From Geodermatophilus aquaeductus (GTDB lineage: Bacteria > Actinomycetota > Actinomycetes > Mycobacteriales > Geodermatophilaceae): a stretch of DNA of 64,000 nucleotides. Under the pieces are notes generated by a model, which was given only the letters and a program-made list of their open reading frames with translations, made no database searches and had not been told where the DNA came from. A program made the position numbers and the translations under genes. Below are positions 18,597 to 27,026 of the stretch, in pieces. Location: the NCBI RefSeq assembly GCF_900182545.1, contig NZ_FXTJ01000002.1, positions 62,001 through 126,000 on the forward strand. Direction: 5' to 3'. Position 1 is the first letter of the stretch; the number at the start of each line of letters is the position of its first letter.

Positions 18597-19880
18597 ATGT
18601 CGACGGGTCCCGCCCTGCTCACCGACCGGTACGAGCTGACGATGGTCGCCGCGGCCCTCGCCGACGGCACCGCCGGCCGCGACTGCGTCTTCGAGGTCTT
18701 CGCCCGCCGCCTGCCGCACGGCCGCCGCTACGGCGTCGTCGCCGGCACCGGCCGCCTGCTCGAGCAGCTGCCGTCCTTCCGCTTCGACGACGACGAGCTG
18801 GCCACCCTGCGCGAGCAGGGGGTCACCGACGCCCGGCTGCTGGACTGGCTGGCCGACTTCCGGTTCACCGGCGACGTCGACGGCTACGCCGAGGGCGAGC
18901 TGTTCTTCCCCGGCTCGCCGGTGCTCACCGTGCGCGCGCCCTTCGCCGAGGGCGTGCTGCTCGAGACGCTGGTGCTCTCGGTGCTCAACCACGACAGCGC
19001 GATCGCCTCGGCCGCCGCCCGGATGGTCGGCGCGGCGTGCGAGCGGCCGTGCATCGAGATGGGCTCGCGCCGCACGCACGAGCAGGCCGCCGTCGCGGCG
19101 GCGCGGGCCGCCCACCTCGTCGGGTTCGTGGCCAGCTCCAACCTGGAGGCCGGCCGGCGGTACGGGGTGCCGACGACGGGCACCAGCGCGCACGCGTTCA
19201 CGCTGCTGCACGACGACGAGTCCGCCGCCTTCCGGGCGCAGGTCGACACGCTCGGGGTCGGCACCACGCTGCTGGTGGACACCTACGACGTCGCCAAGGG
19301 CATCGCCACGGCCGTCGAGGTCGCCGGGCCGCAGCTGGGCGCGATCCGGCTGGACTCCGGTGACCTGCCGACGCTGGCCACCGCCGCCCGCCGCCAGCTC
19401 GACGAGCTCGGCGCCACCGGGACGCGGATCATCGTGACCAGCGACCTCGACGAGTACGCGATCGCCGGGCTGATGGCCGCGCCGGTCGACGGCTACGGCG
19501 TGGGCACCTCGCTGGTCACCGGCTCGGGCGCCCCGACCGCCGGGATGGTCTACAAGCTCGTCGAGCGCGACGGGATCGGAGTGGCCAAGCGCTCGGAGGG
19601 GAAGAACTCCGTGGGCGGCCGCAAGTCCGCCGTCCGCCGGCACGACCCCGACGGCACGGCGACCGCCGAGGTGGTCACCAGCGGGACCGTGGCGCCGCGC
19701 GAGGGCGACCGGCAGCTCGTCGTCCCACTGGTGCGCGGTGGCGAGGCGGTGGCGCCGTCGTCGCCACGCGAGGCGCTGGCCGCCGCGGTCGCCCACCACC
19801 GCCGGGTGCGGGAGGCGCTGCCGCCGGAGGCATGGGCGCTGTCCCGCGGGGAACCGGTCCTGGAGACGGTGACGGCGTGA
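18597..19880 (+). CDS. pncB: nicotinate phosphoribosyltransferase
   Basis: A 427-aa enzyme of NAD salvage converting nicotinate and PRPP to nicotinate mononucleotide. Family marks: LLTDRYELTMV at the start, the phosphorylated-His loop EMGSRRTHEQAAVAA, GTSAHAFTLLH, AIRLDSGDL and GVGTSLVTG. Length is normal for bacterial PncB. The stop overlaps the possible GTG of the next gene. The product feeds on nicotinate made by the adjacent nicotinamidase. Confidence 0.96.
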   Translation: MSTGPALLTDRYELTMVAAALADGTAGRDCVFEVFARRLPHGRRYGVVAGTGRLLEQLPSFRFDDDELATLREQGVTDARLLDWLADFRFTGDVDGYAEGELFFPGSPVLTVRAPFAEGVLLETLVLSVLNHDSAIASAAARMVGAACERPCIEMGSRRTHEQAAVAAARAAHLVGFVASSNLEAGRRYGVPTTGTSAHAFTLLHDDESAAFRAQVDTLGVGTTLLVDTYDVAKGIATAVEVAGPQLGAIRLDSGDLPTLATAARRQLDELGATGTRIIVTSDLDEYAIAGLMAAPVDGYGVGTSLVTGSGAPTAGMVYKLVERDGIGVAKRSEGKNSVGGRKSAVRRHDPDGTATAEVVTSGTVAPREGDRQLVVPLVRGGEAVAPSSPREALAAAVAHHRRVREALPPEAWALSRGEPVLETVTA

Positions 19881-19894
19881 ACGGAGGGTCCGAG

Positions 19895-20467
19895 GTGAGG
19901 CGCGCACTGCTGGTCGTGGACGTGCAGAACGACTTCTGCGAGGGCGGCAGCCTGGCCGTGGCGGGCGGCGCCGCGGTGGCCGGGGCCATCAGCGAGCACG
20001 TGCGCTCGGGCGGGTACGCGCACGTCGTCGCCACCCGGGACCACCACGTCGACCCCGGCGGCCACTTCGCCGAGCAGCCGGACTACCTCGAGACCTGGCC
20101 CCCGCACTGCGTCGCGGGCACCGGCGGGGCCGAGCTGCACCCGTCGCTGGACCGGGAGCCGATCGAGGCGGTGTTCGACAAGGGCGAGTACGCGGCGGCC
20201 TACTCCGGCTTCGAGGGCCGGGCCGGCAGCGTGCAGCTCGCCGACTGGCTGCGCGAGCGCGGGGTCGACGCCGTCGACGTCGTCGGGATCGCCACCGACC
20301 ACTGCGTGCGCGCCACGGCCCTCGACGCCGTCGCCGCGGGGTTCGACACGCGGGTGCTGCTGTCGCTGACCGCCGGGGTGGCCGAGGCCTCGACCGACGC
20401 CGCCCTCGACCAGCTGCGCACCGCCGGCGTCCAGCTCGAGGGAACGGTCCACCGCCCCTCGAGGTGA
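19895..20467 (+). CDS. pncA: nicotinamidase / pyrazinamidase
   Basis: A 190-aa isochorismatase-fold amidase that turns nicotinamide into nicotinate. Catalytic Asp is in LLVVDVQNDFCEGG, Lys in VFDKGEYAAAYSGF and the nucleophile Cys in GIATDHCVRATALDA; the metal-binding TRDHHVDPGGHF region is complete. GTG at 19895 is preferred because GGAGG (19883-19887) lies seven bases before it; an earlier GTG at 19877 overlaps the pncB stop as GTGA. Forms a two-gene NAD salvage operon with pncB. Confidence 0.95.
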   Translation: MRRALLVVDVQNDFCEGGSLAVAGGAAVAGAISEHVRSGGYAHVVATRDHHVDPGGHFAEQPDYLETWPPHCVAGTGGAELHPSLDREPIEAVFDKGEYAAAYSGFEGRAGSVQLADWLRERGVDAVDVVGIATDHCVRATALDAVAAGFDTRVLLSLTAGVAEASTDAALDQLRTAGVQLEGTVHRPSR

Positions 20468-20497
20468 CCCGCCCCGCGGGGCAGTTCTGCTGAGTGA

Positions 20498-20515
20498 GCC
20501 GCCCTGCGAGGCGGC
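20498..20515. terminator. weak hairpin between convergent pncA and serB
   Basis: GCCGCC and GGCGGC form a 6-bp stem around CTGCGA, preceded by the short palindrome GCCCCGCGGGGC at 20471-20482. The 131-bp gap between the two convergent stops would need a terminator; these are the only candidates I see, and no T-run follows. Confidence 0.35.
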
Positions 20516-20598
20516 GTGAGGAGTGGGGGCCGGAGGCTCCCGCGATCGAGCGCCGGGAAGGGCTCAGCGCAGGTCGGGGACGGCACCTGGCCGCGGTG

Positions 20599-21888
20599 TC
20601 ATCCGGAGGATGACGGTGTCGTCGCGTCCATCACCTCGTCCCTCGTGAAGCCGAGGACCTGCAGGACGGCGTCGAGGTAGGGCTGGTTGAGCGCGGTGTG
20701 CGCCTGCTCGCGCACGACCGGCTTGGCGTTGAAGGCGATGCCCAGGCCGGCGGCGTTGAGCATGTCGAGGTCGTTGGCGCCGTCGCCCACCGCGACCGTC
20801 TGCTCCATCGGGATGCCGTGCTCGGCGGCGAAGCGCGCCAGCGCCCGCGCCTTGCCCGGCCGGTCGACGATCTCGCCGACCAGGCCGCCGGTGAGCCGGC
20901 CGTCGGCGACCTCGAGGGTGTTGGCCGCGGCGAAGTCGAGGCCGAGGGAGGCCGCGAGCGGGTCGGTGATCTGGCTGAAGCCGCCGCTGACGATGCCGCA
21001 GCGGAAGCCGAGGCGCTGCAGGGTGCGGATGAGCGTGCGGGCGCCCGGGGTCAGCTCCAGGTGCTCGCGCACCTCGTCGAGGACCTCGACGGGCAGGCCG
21101 GCCAGCGTGGCCACACGTGCCCGCAGCGACTCGGCGAAGTCCAGCTCCCCGTTCATGGCCGCGGCGGTGATCCGGGCGACCTCGGCGGCCCGCCCGGCGC
21201 GGGCGGCGAGCTCGTCGATGACCTCGCCGCGTACGAGTGTGGAGTCGACGTCGAGGACGATCAGCCGCTTGCTGCGCCGGGCCAGCCCGACCTGCTCGAC
21301 GGCGATGTCGGCCCCGGTGGACGCGGCGACGGCGGCCAGGGCGGTGCGCAGCTCGGTGGCGCCGGCCCCGGAGACGGTGAGCTCCAGGCTGGTGACCGGG
21401 TAGTCGGACAACCGCCGGATCGCGTCGATGTTGCCGCCGACGCCGGCGATGGCCGTGGCCGCGCCGGCGACCGCGGACGGTGGCACCGGGCGGCCCAGCA
21501 GGATGACGTGGTGTGGGCGGCCGGCGGCCACGGCCTGCACACCCCGGCCGGAGGCGGCCTCCACCTCGACGCGGACGCCGGTGGCCCGGGCGACGCCGTC
21601 GACGAGGCGGCCGAGCCCGGCGAGGAAGGCGGCTCCGTCCACCGGTCCCTCGGCCGTCGGCAGGGCGCCGACGACGACGCCGAGGACCAGGTGCCCGTGC
21701 ACGACGACCTGCTCGACGTCGACGACCTCGACCGGCGGGACGCCGTCGCCGCCCTGCGCCAGCGCGCCGAACAGGCGGGCGGTCACGCCCGGCCGGTCGG
21801 CGCCGGTGACGGTGAGCAGCGCCCCGGGCCGCGGGTCGGCGGTCTCCGGCGGGACGCGGTGGGCGGGGTCGAGCGGCACGGCCGCCAT
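20599..21888 (-). CDS. serB: phosphoserine phosphatase SerB
   Basis: A 429-aa enzyme for the last step of serine synthesis. Two ACT-like regulatory regions precede the HAD domain (about residues 22-110 and 125-200), as in mycobacterial SerB2. HAD motifs: DVDSTLVRGEVIDE (D213 and D215), GIVSGGFSQI, the Lys in DRPGKARALARF and VAVGDGANDLDM. ATG at 21888. It follows ctaD on the same strand, an adjacency also found in mycobacteria, but a hairpin lies between them. Confidence 0.95.
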   Translation of the reverse strand: MAAVPLDPAHRVPPETADPRPGALLTVTGADRPGVTARLFGALAQGGDGVPPVEVVDVEQVVVHGHLVLGVVVGALPTAEGPVDGAAFLAGLGRLVDGVARATGVRVEVEAASGRGVQAVAAGRPHHVILLGRPVPPSAVAGAATAIAGVGGNIDAIRRLSDYPVTSLELTVSGAGATELRTALAAVAASTGADIAVEQVGLARRSKRLIVLDVDSTLVRGEVIDELAARAGRAAEVARITAAAMNGELDFAESLRARVATLAGLPVEVLDEVREHLELTPGARTLIRTLQRLGFRCGIVSGGFSQITDPLAASLGLDFAAANTLEVADGRLTGGLVGEIVDRPGKARALARFAAEHGIPMEQTVAVGDGANDLDMLNAAGLGIAFNAKPVVREQAHTALNQPYLDAVLQVLGFTRDEVMDATTPSSSG

Positions 21889-21946
21889 CGTGCCGCACCG
21901 CCCCGTCCCCTCCCCCGGCCGGTCGGGGGTGGGGTCCGTGGACGCG

Positions 21947-21982
21947 GCGACGCCCCGCCGGCCGGAGCCGACGGGGCGTCGC
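21947..21982 (-). terminator. intrinsic terminator after ctaD
   Basis: An 11-bp perfect stem, GCGACGCCCCG (21947-21957) with CGGGGCGTCGC (21972-21982), around a 14-nt loop. It lies 40 bases past the ctaD stop and upstream of serB, so it would separate the two transcripts. Confidence 0.6.
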
Positions 21983-22022
21983 TGGTGACGTCGCGGGTGC
22001 CCTCCCGGAGAAGGACCGGACC

Positions 22023-23780
22023 TCAGAAGGGGTCGGGGTCGTTCGGACCCTGACGGGGACCGGTGCCGCCGGCCAGTTCGCTCACGCCGCCGTACGGCTC
22101 GTGCCGCTTGCCGACGTGCGCCTCGCGGTGCAGCCGCTCGATGAGGTGCGGGTAGTGCGCCTCGAACGCCGGGCGCTCCGACCGGATCCGCGGGATCTCG
22201 GTGAAGTTGTGCCGCGGCGGCGGCGAGGAGGTGGCCCACTCCAGCGAGTTGCCGTGGCCCCACGGGTCGTCGCGCAGCGCGAGCCGGCCGTACTTCCACG
22301 ACTTCGCCACGTTGTAGAGGAACGGGATCGTGGAGGCACCGAGGATGAACGAGCCGATCGTCGAGATGACGTGCATCGTCGTGAACCCGTCGGTGGGCAG
22401 GTAGTCGACGTACCGGCGCGGCATGCCCTGGGTGCCCAGCCAGTGCTGGATCAGGAACGTCGCGTGGAAGCCGATGAACGTCAGCCAGAAGTGCAGCTTG
22501 CCCAGCCGCTCGTCCATCATCCGGCCGGCCATCTTCGGGAACCAGAAGTAGATGCCGCCGTAGGCGGCGAACACGACGGTGCCGAAGACCACGTAGTGGA
22601 AGTGGGCGACGACGAAGTAGCTGTCGTTGACGTGCCAGTCCAGCGGCGGGCTGCCCAGCAGCACGCCGGTGAGGCCGCCCAGGAGGAAGGTCACCAGGAA
22701 GCCGACCGCGAACAGCATCGGCGTCTCGAACGTCAGCTGGCCGCGCCACATGGTGCCGATCCAGTTGAAGAACTTGATGCCGGTCGGGACCGCGATCAGG
22801 TACGTGAGGAAGGAGAAGAACGGCAGCAGGATCGCGCCGGTGGCGAACATGTGGTGCGCCCACACCGTGACCGACAGCGCGGCGATCAGCAGGGTCGCGC
22901 CGACCATGCCCTTGTAGCCGAACAGCGGCTTGCGGCTGAACACCGGGATGATCTCGGTGATGATGCCGAAGAACGGCAGCGCGATGATGTAGACCTCGGG
23001 GTGGCCGAAGAACCAGAACAGGTGCTGCCACAGCATCGCCCCGCCGTTCTCGTCGGAGAAGACGAGGGCGCCGAGGTTGCGGTCGGCCAGCATGGCCATG
23101 ATCGCCGCGGTCAGGATGGGGAACGCGAAGAGCACCAGCAGGCTGGTGACCAGCGTGTTCCAGGTGAAGATCGGCATCCGGAACAGGGTCATGCCCGGCG
23201 CCCGCAGGCAGGCGATCGTGGTGATGAAGTTGACCGCGCCGAGGATGGTGCCCAGACCGCTGACGGCCAGGCCCGCGAACCACATGTTGGCGCCGACACC
23301 CGGGCTGTGCACTGCGTCGGAGAGCGGGGCGTAGGCGTACCAGCCGAAGTCGGCCGCGCCGCTGGGGGTGAGGAAGCCGCCGACGGCGATCGCGCTGCCG
23401 AAGAAGAACAGCCAGAAGGAGAAGGCGTTCAGCCGCGGGAAGGCGACGTCGGGAGAACCGATCTGCAGCGGCATGATCAGGTTGGAGAACGCGAAGAACA
23501 GCGGCGTCGCGAACATCAGCAGCATGATCGTGCCGTGCATGGTGACCAGCTGGTTGTACTGCTCCGGGGACAGGAACTGCAGCCCGGGCTGGCCCAGCTC
23601 ACCGCGGATGAGCATGGCCATGAAGCCACCCACGACGAACCAGGCGAACGAGGTGGCCATGTACATCAGGCCGATGGTCTTGTGGTCCGTGGTCCGCAGC
23701 AGGTTGGAGAGCCGCGCACCCCGCTGGACCTCGCGAGCCGGGCTGGGCCGGCTCACGATCGGTGCAGGCGCGATCGTCAC
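22023..23780 (-). CDS. ctaD: cytochrome c oxidase subunit I (aa3 type)
   Basis: A 585-aa, 12-helix haem-copper oxidase subunit. Haem a and a3/CuB ligands are visible: [28 protein letters not shown] (CuB His cross-linked to Tyr), [10 protein letters not shown] (CuB His pair) and the haem pair in HFHYVVFG. It begins with a long cytoplasmic N-terminus ending in [14 protein letters not shown]. Partner subunits (CtaC, CtaE) are not in this window. GTG start. Confidence 0.97.
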   Translation of the reverse strand: MTIAPAPIVSRPSPAREVQRGARLSNLLRTTDHKTIGLMYMATSFAWFVVGGFMAMLIRGELGQPGLQFLSPEQYNQLVTMHGTIMLLMFATPLFFAFSNLIMPLQIGSPDVAFPRLNAFSFWLFFFGSAIAVGGFLTPSGAADFGWYAYAPLSDAVHSPGVGANMWFAGLAVSGLGTILGAVNFITTIACLRAPGMTLFRMPIFTWNTLVTSLLVLFAFPILTAAIMAMLADRNLGALVFSDENGGAMLWQHLFWFFGHPEVYIIALPFFGIITEIIPVFSRKPLFGYKGMVGATLLIAALSVTVWAHHMFATGAILLPFFSFLTYLIAVPTGIKFFNWIGTMWRGQLTFETPMLFAVGFLVTFLLGGLTGVLLGSPPLDWHVNDSYFVVAHFHYVVFGTVVFAAYGGIYFWFPKMAGRMMDERLGKLHFWLTFIGFHATFLIQHWLGTQGMPRRYVDYLPTDGFTTMHVISTIGSFILGASTIPFLYNVAKSWKYGRLALRDDPWGHGNSLEWATSSPPPRHNFTEIPRIRSERPAFEAHYPHLIERLHREAHVGKRHEPYGGVSELAGGTGPRQGPNDPDPF

Positions 23781-24005
23781 GGCCGCAGCTTAGACCGTGC
23801 GCAGCGGGCCCGTCGGGCCCGACCGGGCAGGCGCGCCGGTGCCCGGGGGTCCCACCCGGTGACCCCCCGGCGCGTCGCCGGGCACCCGTACGGGCGGGTC
23901 TAGATCAATTCGGGTTTCCGCCCTGCTCAGAGGGGGAACAGGAACGTCCGGCCCTGGAGATCCCAGGGCCCAGGCCACCTCGGCCACCTGCTCAGGAGGT
24001 CCACC
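23781..24005 (+). promoter_or_regulatory. upstream region of the GlsB-like gene with sigma-B-like promoter
   Basis: A 225-bp gap. GTTTCC at 23914-23919 and GGGGAAC ending at 23939 (GGGAAC 23934-23939), spaced by 14 bases, resemble the GTTT-N14-GGGTAT promoters of SigB/SigH-type stress sigma factors. A perfect AGGAGGT ribosome site at 23994-24000 precedes the GTG start. The assignment of the promoter is tentative. Confidence 0.45.
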
Positions 24006-24284
24006 GTGGAGCTTCTCTGGAACATCATCGTGCTGATCGTGGTCGGCGCGATCGCCGGCTTCCTCGCACGGGCCATCGTCCCCGGCAAGCAGTCGATGAG
24101 CGTCGGGATGACCATCGTCCTCGGCATCATCGGGTCCTTCGTCGGGAACCTGCTCGGCAGCCTGATCTTCGACGGCAAGTTCGAGATCGGTCCTGCCGGG
24201 ATCATCGGCTCCATCATCGGCGCCATCGTGGTGCTGCTCGTCTACGTCTTCGCCACCCGGGGACGCAGTCGCGCCGTCCGCTGA
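24006..24284 (+). CDS. GlsB/YeaQ/YmgE family stress membrane protein
   Basis: A 92-aa transglycosylase-associated family protein. Three short hydrophobic helices with the conserved GAIAGFLARAIVPGKQ, GIIGSFVGNLLG and AGIIGSIIGAIVVL glycine-rich patterns. Members are stress-induced inner-membrane proteins in many bacteria; the molecular role is unclear. GTG start with a strong SD. The upstream promoter resembles stress-sigma sites. Confidence 0.9.
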   Translation: MELLWNIIVLIVVGAIAGFLARAIVPGKQSMSVGMTIVLGIIGSFVGNLLGSLIFDGKFEIGPAGIIGSIIGAIVVLLVYVFATRGRSRAVR

Positions 24285-24332
24285 CGCAGCCTGCTCCAGC
24301 GCCTCGGGGGACGGTGGAGCAGTGAGCAGGCC

Positions 24333-24369
24333 CAGGAGGGGCCCGGCCGTCACGGCCGGGCCCCTCCTG
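24333..24369. terminator. bidirectional terminator between glsB-like gene and rlmA
   Basis: A perfect 17-bp inverted repeat, CAGGAGGGGCCCGGCCG (24333-24349) and CGGCCGGGCCCCTCCTG (24353-24369), with a TCA loop that is itself the stop codon of the minus-strand gene. It can end transcription from both convergent genes. Confidence 0.8.
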
Positions 24370-25231
24370 CGTCTCCCGGGACCGTCCAGGTCGTGACGTC
24401 GACCGCCAGGGTGGTGCGCACCCGCTCCGGCAGCCCGGCGACGGCCGCCGCCAGCCGCTCGGCCGTGAGGTGCCGCGCGTGCGGGCCCATCCCCACGACC
24501 GTGCCCACCGTGCGGCGGTCGAGGTCGAGCTCCTCGCGGTGGCGCACCCGCCCGGCGGGGACCAGGTGCGGCTCCAGGGCCGCCGCCAGCCGGGCCTCCT
24601 TGTCCGGGTCCACCCGCAGCAGGCCCAGCGGCCCCACCAGCTCGGCCAGGTGTTCCGGCGCGGGGGTGACCACCACGAGCCGGCCGCCGGGGCGCAGCAC
24701 GCGTGCCGTCTCCGGGCCGTTGCGGGGGGCGAAGACCACCGTCACGCGGTCGACGGCGGCGTCGCGGACGGGCAGCCGCGCCCACGTGTCGGCCACGACC
24801 GCGAGCACGCGCGGCGAGATCCCGGCGGCGCGGCGGGCCGCGTAGCGCGAGGAGTCGAGGACCACCCCGACGGCGTCCGGCAGCCGGTCGAGGACCCCCG
24901 CCAGGTGGTGCCCGGTGCCGCCGCCGAGGTCGAGGACGGCGTCGACCGGCCCCTCCCCCGCGGCGACGGCGTCGGCCAGGACCCGGGTCAGCCCGGCGTA
25001 GGTGCCGGCGGAGAGCACGTCGGCGCGGTCGGCGACCATCGCGGCGCTGTCGCCGGTGGGCGGGGTGTGCCCGGGCGGCAGCAGCGTCACGTGTCCCTGC
25101 CGCGCCCGGTCGAAGGAGTGCCCGGCCGGGCAGCGCAGGCCGGCGTCCCCGGGCAGGGCCGCCAGCCGTGCCCCGCAGGCCGGGCAGGCCAGCAGGGCCA
25201 CCGCCCGCGGCGGCCACGGACGCCGGCTCAC
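24350..25231 (-). CDS. rlmA: 23S rRNA (guanine-N1) methyltransferase, RlmA family
   Basis: A 293-aa methyltransferase. The N-terminal zinc ribbon is ACPACGARL followed by LRCPAGHSFDRARQGHV, and a class I SAM fold follows with AVLDLGGGTGHHLAG and LRPGGRLVVVTPAPEH. RlmA(I/II) enzymes methylate G745 or G748 in hairpin 35; the II type (TlrB) affects tylosin resistance. Which base is methylated cannot be read here. GTG overlaps the MFS stop by four bases. Confidence 0.87.
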   Translation of the reverse strand: MSRRPWPPRAVALLACPACGARLAALPGDAGLRCPAGHSFDRARQGHVTLLPPGHTPPTGDSAAMVADRADVLSAGTYAGLTRVLADAVAAGEGPVDAVLDLGGGTGHHLAGVLDRLPDAVGVVLDSSRYAARRAAGISPRVLAVVADTWARLPVRDAAVDRVTVVFAPRNGPETARVLRPGGRLVVVTPAPEHLAELVGPLGLLRVDPDKEARLAAALEPHLVPAGRVRHREELDLDRRTVGTVVGMGPHARHLTAERLAAAVAGLPERVRTTLAVDVTTWTVPGDAGGARP

Positions 25232-26448
25232 CGGGCGCCCGCGGGAGCCGGTGCCCGCTCGGCCGCCCGGCCGGGGACGACGCCGACGGCGACCGCCGCG
25301 GCGACCGCGCCGAGGGCGAAGGCCGCCGGGTAGCCCGGGCCGCCGTCGACCAGGAGCGCGGCCAGCGGGAGGGTCAGCGCGGCCGCCAGGTTCTGCACGG
25401 TGTTGTGCGCGCCGAGCGCCCGCCCGGCCCACGCGCTCCCGGCCTGCTCGGCCACGGAGGTGAACGCCACCCCGTTCGGGCTGACCGTGGCCACCGCCGC
25501 CAGCGCCACCGCCGCTGCGGCGGCCGCGGGCCCGAGGACGTCCGGCGTCAGGGCGGCGACGACGGCGAGCAGCCCCACGACCCCTGTCACCGCGACCGCG
25601 ACCTGCCGCAGCGGCCCGAGCCGGCTGCCCACCCGGTCCGACCACACCCCCGCGCCCAGCCGGGCGGCGACGCCGCCGACCTGGGTGACCGCCAGCAGCG
25701 TGCCCGCCGCGGCGACGCTCCAGCCCGCCTCGCGCACCAGCCAGTCGAAGGCGAGCCCCGCGACGGCGAACTGCGGCACCACCAGCAGCGTGCTGGCCGC
25801 GTGCACCCGCCACAGCACGGGACCGCGGTAGGGCGAGGCCGGGCGCGGGCCGCCGTCGGTCCGCGGCGGGCGGGCGGGGTCGCGGACGAACAGGCCGACG
25901 AGCGCGGCGGTGAGCCCGCAGCCGGCCGCGAGGAACGCGAACGCGCCGCCGGGGCCGTCGGCCGCGAGCCGCGGGAGCACGAGCGCGGCCAGGCCGACGC
26001 CCAGCGGCTGCCCGGCCTGCCGGATCCCCATGGCCAGGCCGCGCTGCTCCGGCGGGAACCAGCCCAGCACCAGCCGGCCGCTGGCCGCGTGCACCGACGC
26101 GCTGCCCGCCCCGGCCAGCAGCAGCCACAGGCCGGTGGGCAGGGCGGCGTCGGCCAGGGCGGCCCCGGTCAGGGCAGCGGCGGCCACGGCCAGCCCGCAG
26201 GAGAGCACCAGGCGCTCGCCGTAGCGGTCGGCGAGGACGCCCCACGCGAGCAGCGCGCAGACCAGGCCGGCGGCGGGTGCGGCGACCAGCAGGCTCACCT
26301 GCGGCAGGGTCAGCCCCTCCCCGCGCAGCGCCACGGTGAGGAAGGGCAGCCCGTTCTGCGCCGCGCAGGCGGCGACCAGCCCGGTCAGGCCGACGAACAG
26401 GTGGCGCCAGCGGGCGGTCGGCGGGGACGCCGTCGCGACGGCCGTCAC
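25228..26448 (-). CDS. MFS transporter
   Basis: A 406-aa, 12-helix major facilitator protein. The loop 2-3 motif is GVLADRYGERLVL and a second, GVWSDRVGSRLG, follows in the C-half. Other elements: AMGIRQAGQPLGVGLAALVLP. Similar to nitrate/cyanate or drug-proton antiporter-like MFS members; substrate unknown. GTG at 26448 overlaps the phosphodiesterase stop as GTGA, making a three-gene coupled operon with the phosphodiesterase and rlmA. Confidence 0.85.
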   Translation of the reverse strand: MTAVATASPPTARWRHLFVGLTGLVAACAAQNGLPFLTVALRGEGLTLPQVSLLVAAPAAGLVCALLAWGVLADRYGERLVLSCGLAVAAAALTGAALADAALPTGLWLLLAGAGSASVHAASGRLVLGWFPPEQRGLAMGIRQAGQPLGVGLAALVLPRLAADGPGGAFAFLAAGCGLTAALVGLFVRDPARPPRTDGGPRPASPYRGPVLWRVHAASTLLVVPQFAVAGLAFDWLVREAGWSVAAAGTLLAVTQVGGVAARLGAGVWSDRVGSRLGPLRQVAVAVTGVVGLLAVVAALTPDVLGPAAAAAAVALAAVATVSPNGVAFTSVAEQAGSAWAGRALGAHNTVQNLAAALTLPLAALLVDGGPGYPAAFALGAVAAAVAVGVVPGRAAERAPAPAGAR

Positions 26449-26948
26449 CGGGGAACCGGGTGGAGGACCACCTCGGACAGCACCCCGCCGTCGGCCACGG
26501 CGGTGAGGAAGGTGCCGTACGGCTGCCGGCGCCGGTCGGTGGGTGAGCCGGGGTTGAGCAGCCGCAGGCCGGTCGCGGCGGTGGTGTCCCACGGGATGTG
26601 GCTGTGCCCGAAGAACAGGACGTCGGTGTCGGGGAACCGGGCGGCACAGCGGCGCTCCCGGCCCTTGGCGTCGCCGGTCTCGTGGACGACGGCGACGCGC
26701 AGGCCGCCCACCTCGGCCCGGGCCACCTCCGGCAGCCGCTCGCGCAGCGGGCCGTGGTCGTTGTTGCCGTACACGGCGAGCAGGCCGCGGGCGCGCGACT
26801 CGAGGGCGTCGAGCAGGGCGACGTCGACCCAGTCCCCGGCGTGCACGACGAGGTCCGCGGCGTCGATGGCGGCTCGGAGGGGATGAGGTAGGTCACGTGC
26901 CCGCTTGGGTAGGTGCGTGTCGGCGGTCACGACCAGCGAAACGGGCAC
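26445..26948 (-). CDS. YfcE/MJ0936-type metallophosphoesterase
   Basis: A 167-aa calcineurin-like phosphodiesterase. Metal-binding blocks: VVTADTHLPK, VVHAGDWVD, VYGNNDHGPL and FFGHSHIPWD, then LLNPGSPTDRRR. Family members hydrolyse phosphodiesters such as bis-pNPP or 2',3'-cAMP with two metals. GTG at 26948 starts VPVSLVVTADTH. First gene of the phosphodiesterase-MFS-rlmA operon; divergent from the DHA2 MFS gene. Confidence 0.9.
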   Translation of the reverse strand: MPVSLVVTADTHLPKRARDLPHPLRAAIDAADLVVHAGDWVDVALLDALESRARGLLAVYGNNDHGPLRERLPEVARAEVGGLRVAVVHETGDAKGRERRCAARFPDTDVLFFGHSHIPWDTTAATGLRLLNPGSPTDRRRQPYGTFLTAVADGGVLSEVVLHPVPR

Positions 26949-27026
26949 GATCCCATGGTCGCAGGGGGCTAGGTTGCTGCCTCGGCCGACGATCTCGGCC
27001 CCCTCTCTCCACTCCCCGAGGACCTC

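Noticed and set aside
20471-20482. GCCCCGCGGGGC palindrome as an operator
   Set aside because: Short GC palindromes are expected by chance at this base composition, and it lies between convergent 3' ends.
20599-23283. A fused cytochrome oxidase-SerB protein on the minus strand
   Set aside because: The N-terminal 460 codons are a shifted frame of ctaD. SerB has its own ATG at 21888, and a terminator hairpin lies between the genes.
24131-24140. Further copies of the GGTCCTTC element end inside genes (for example near 24131 and 51683)
   Set aside because: Only the octamer-like core is shared; there are no paired arms or conserved loop, and both lie in well-supported coding sequence.
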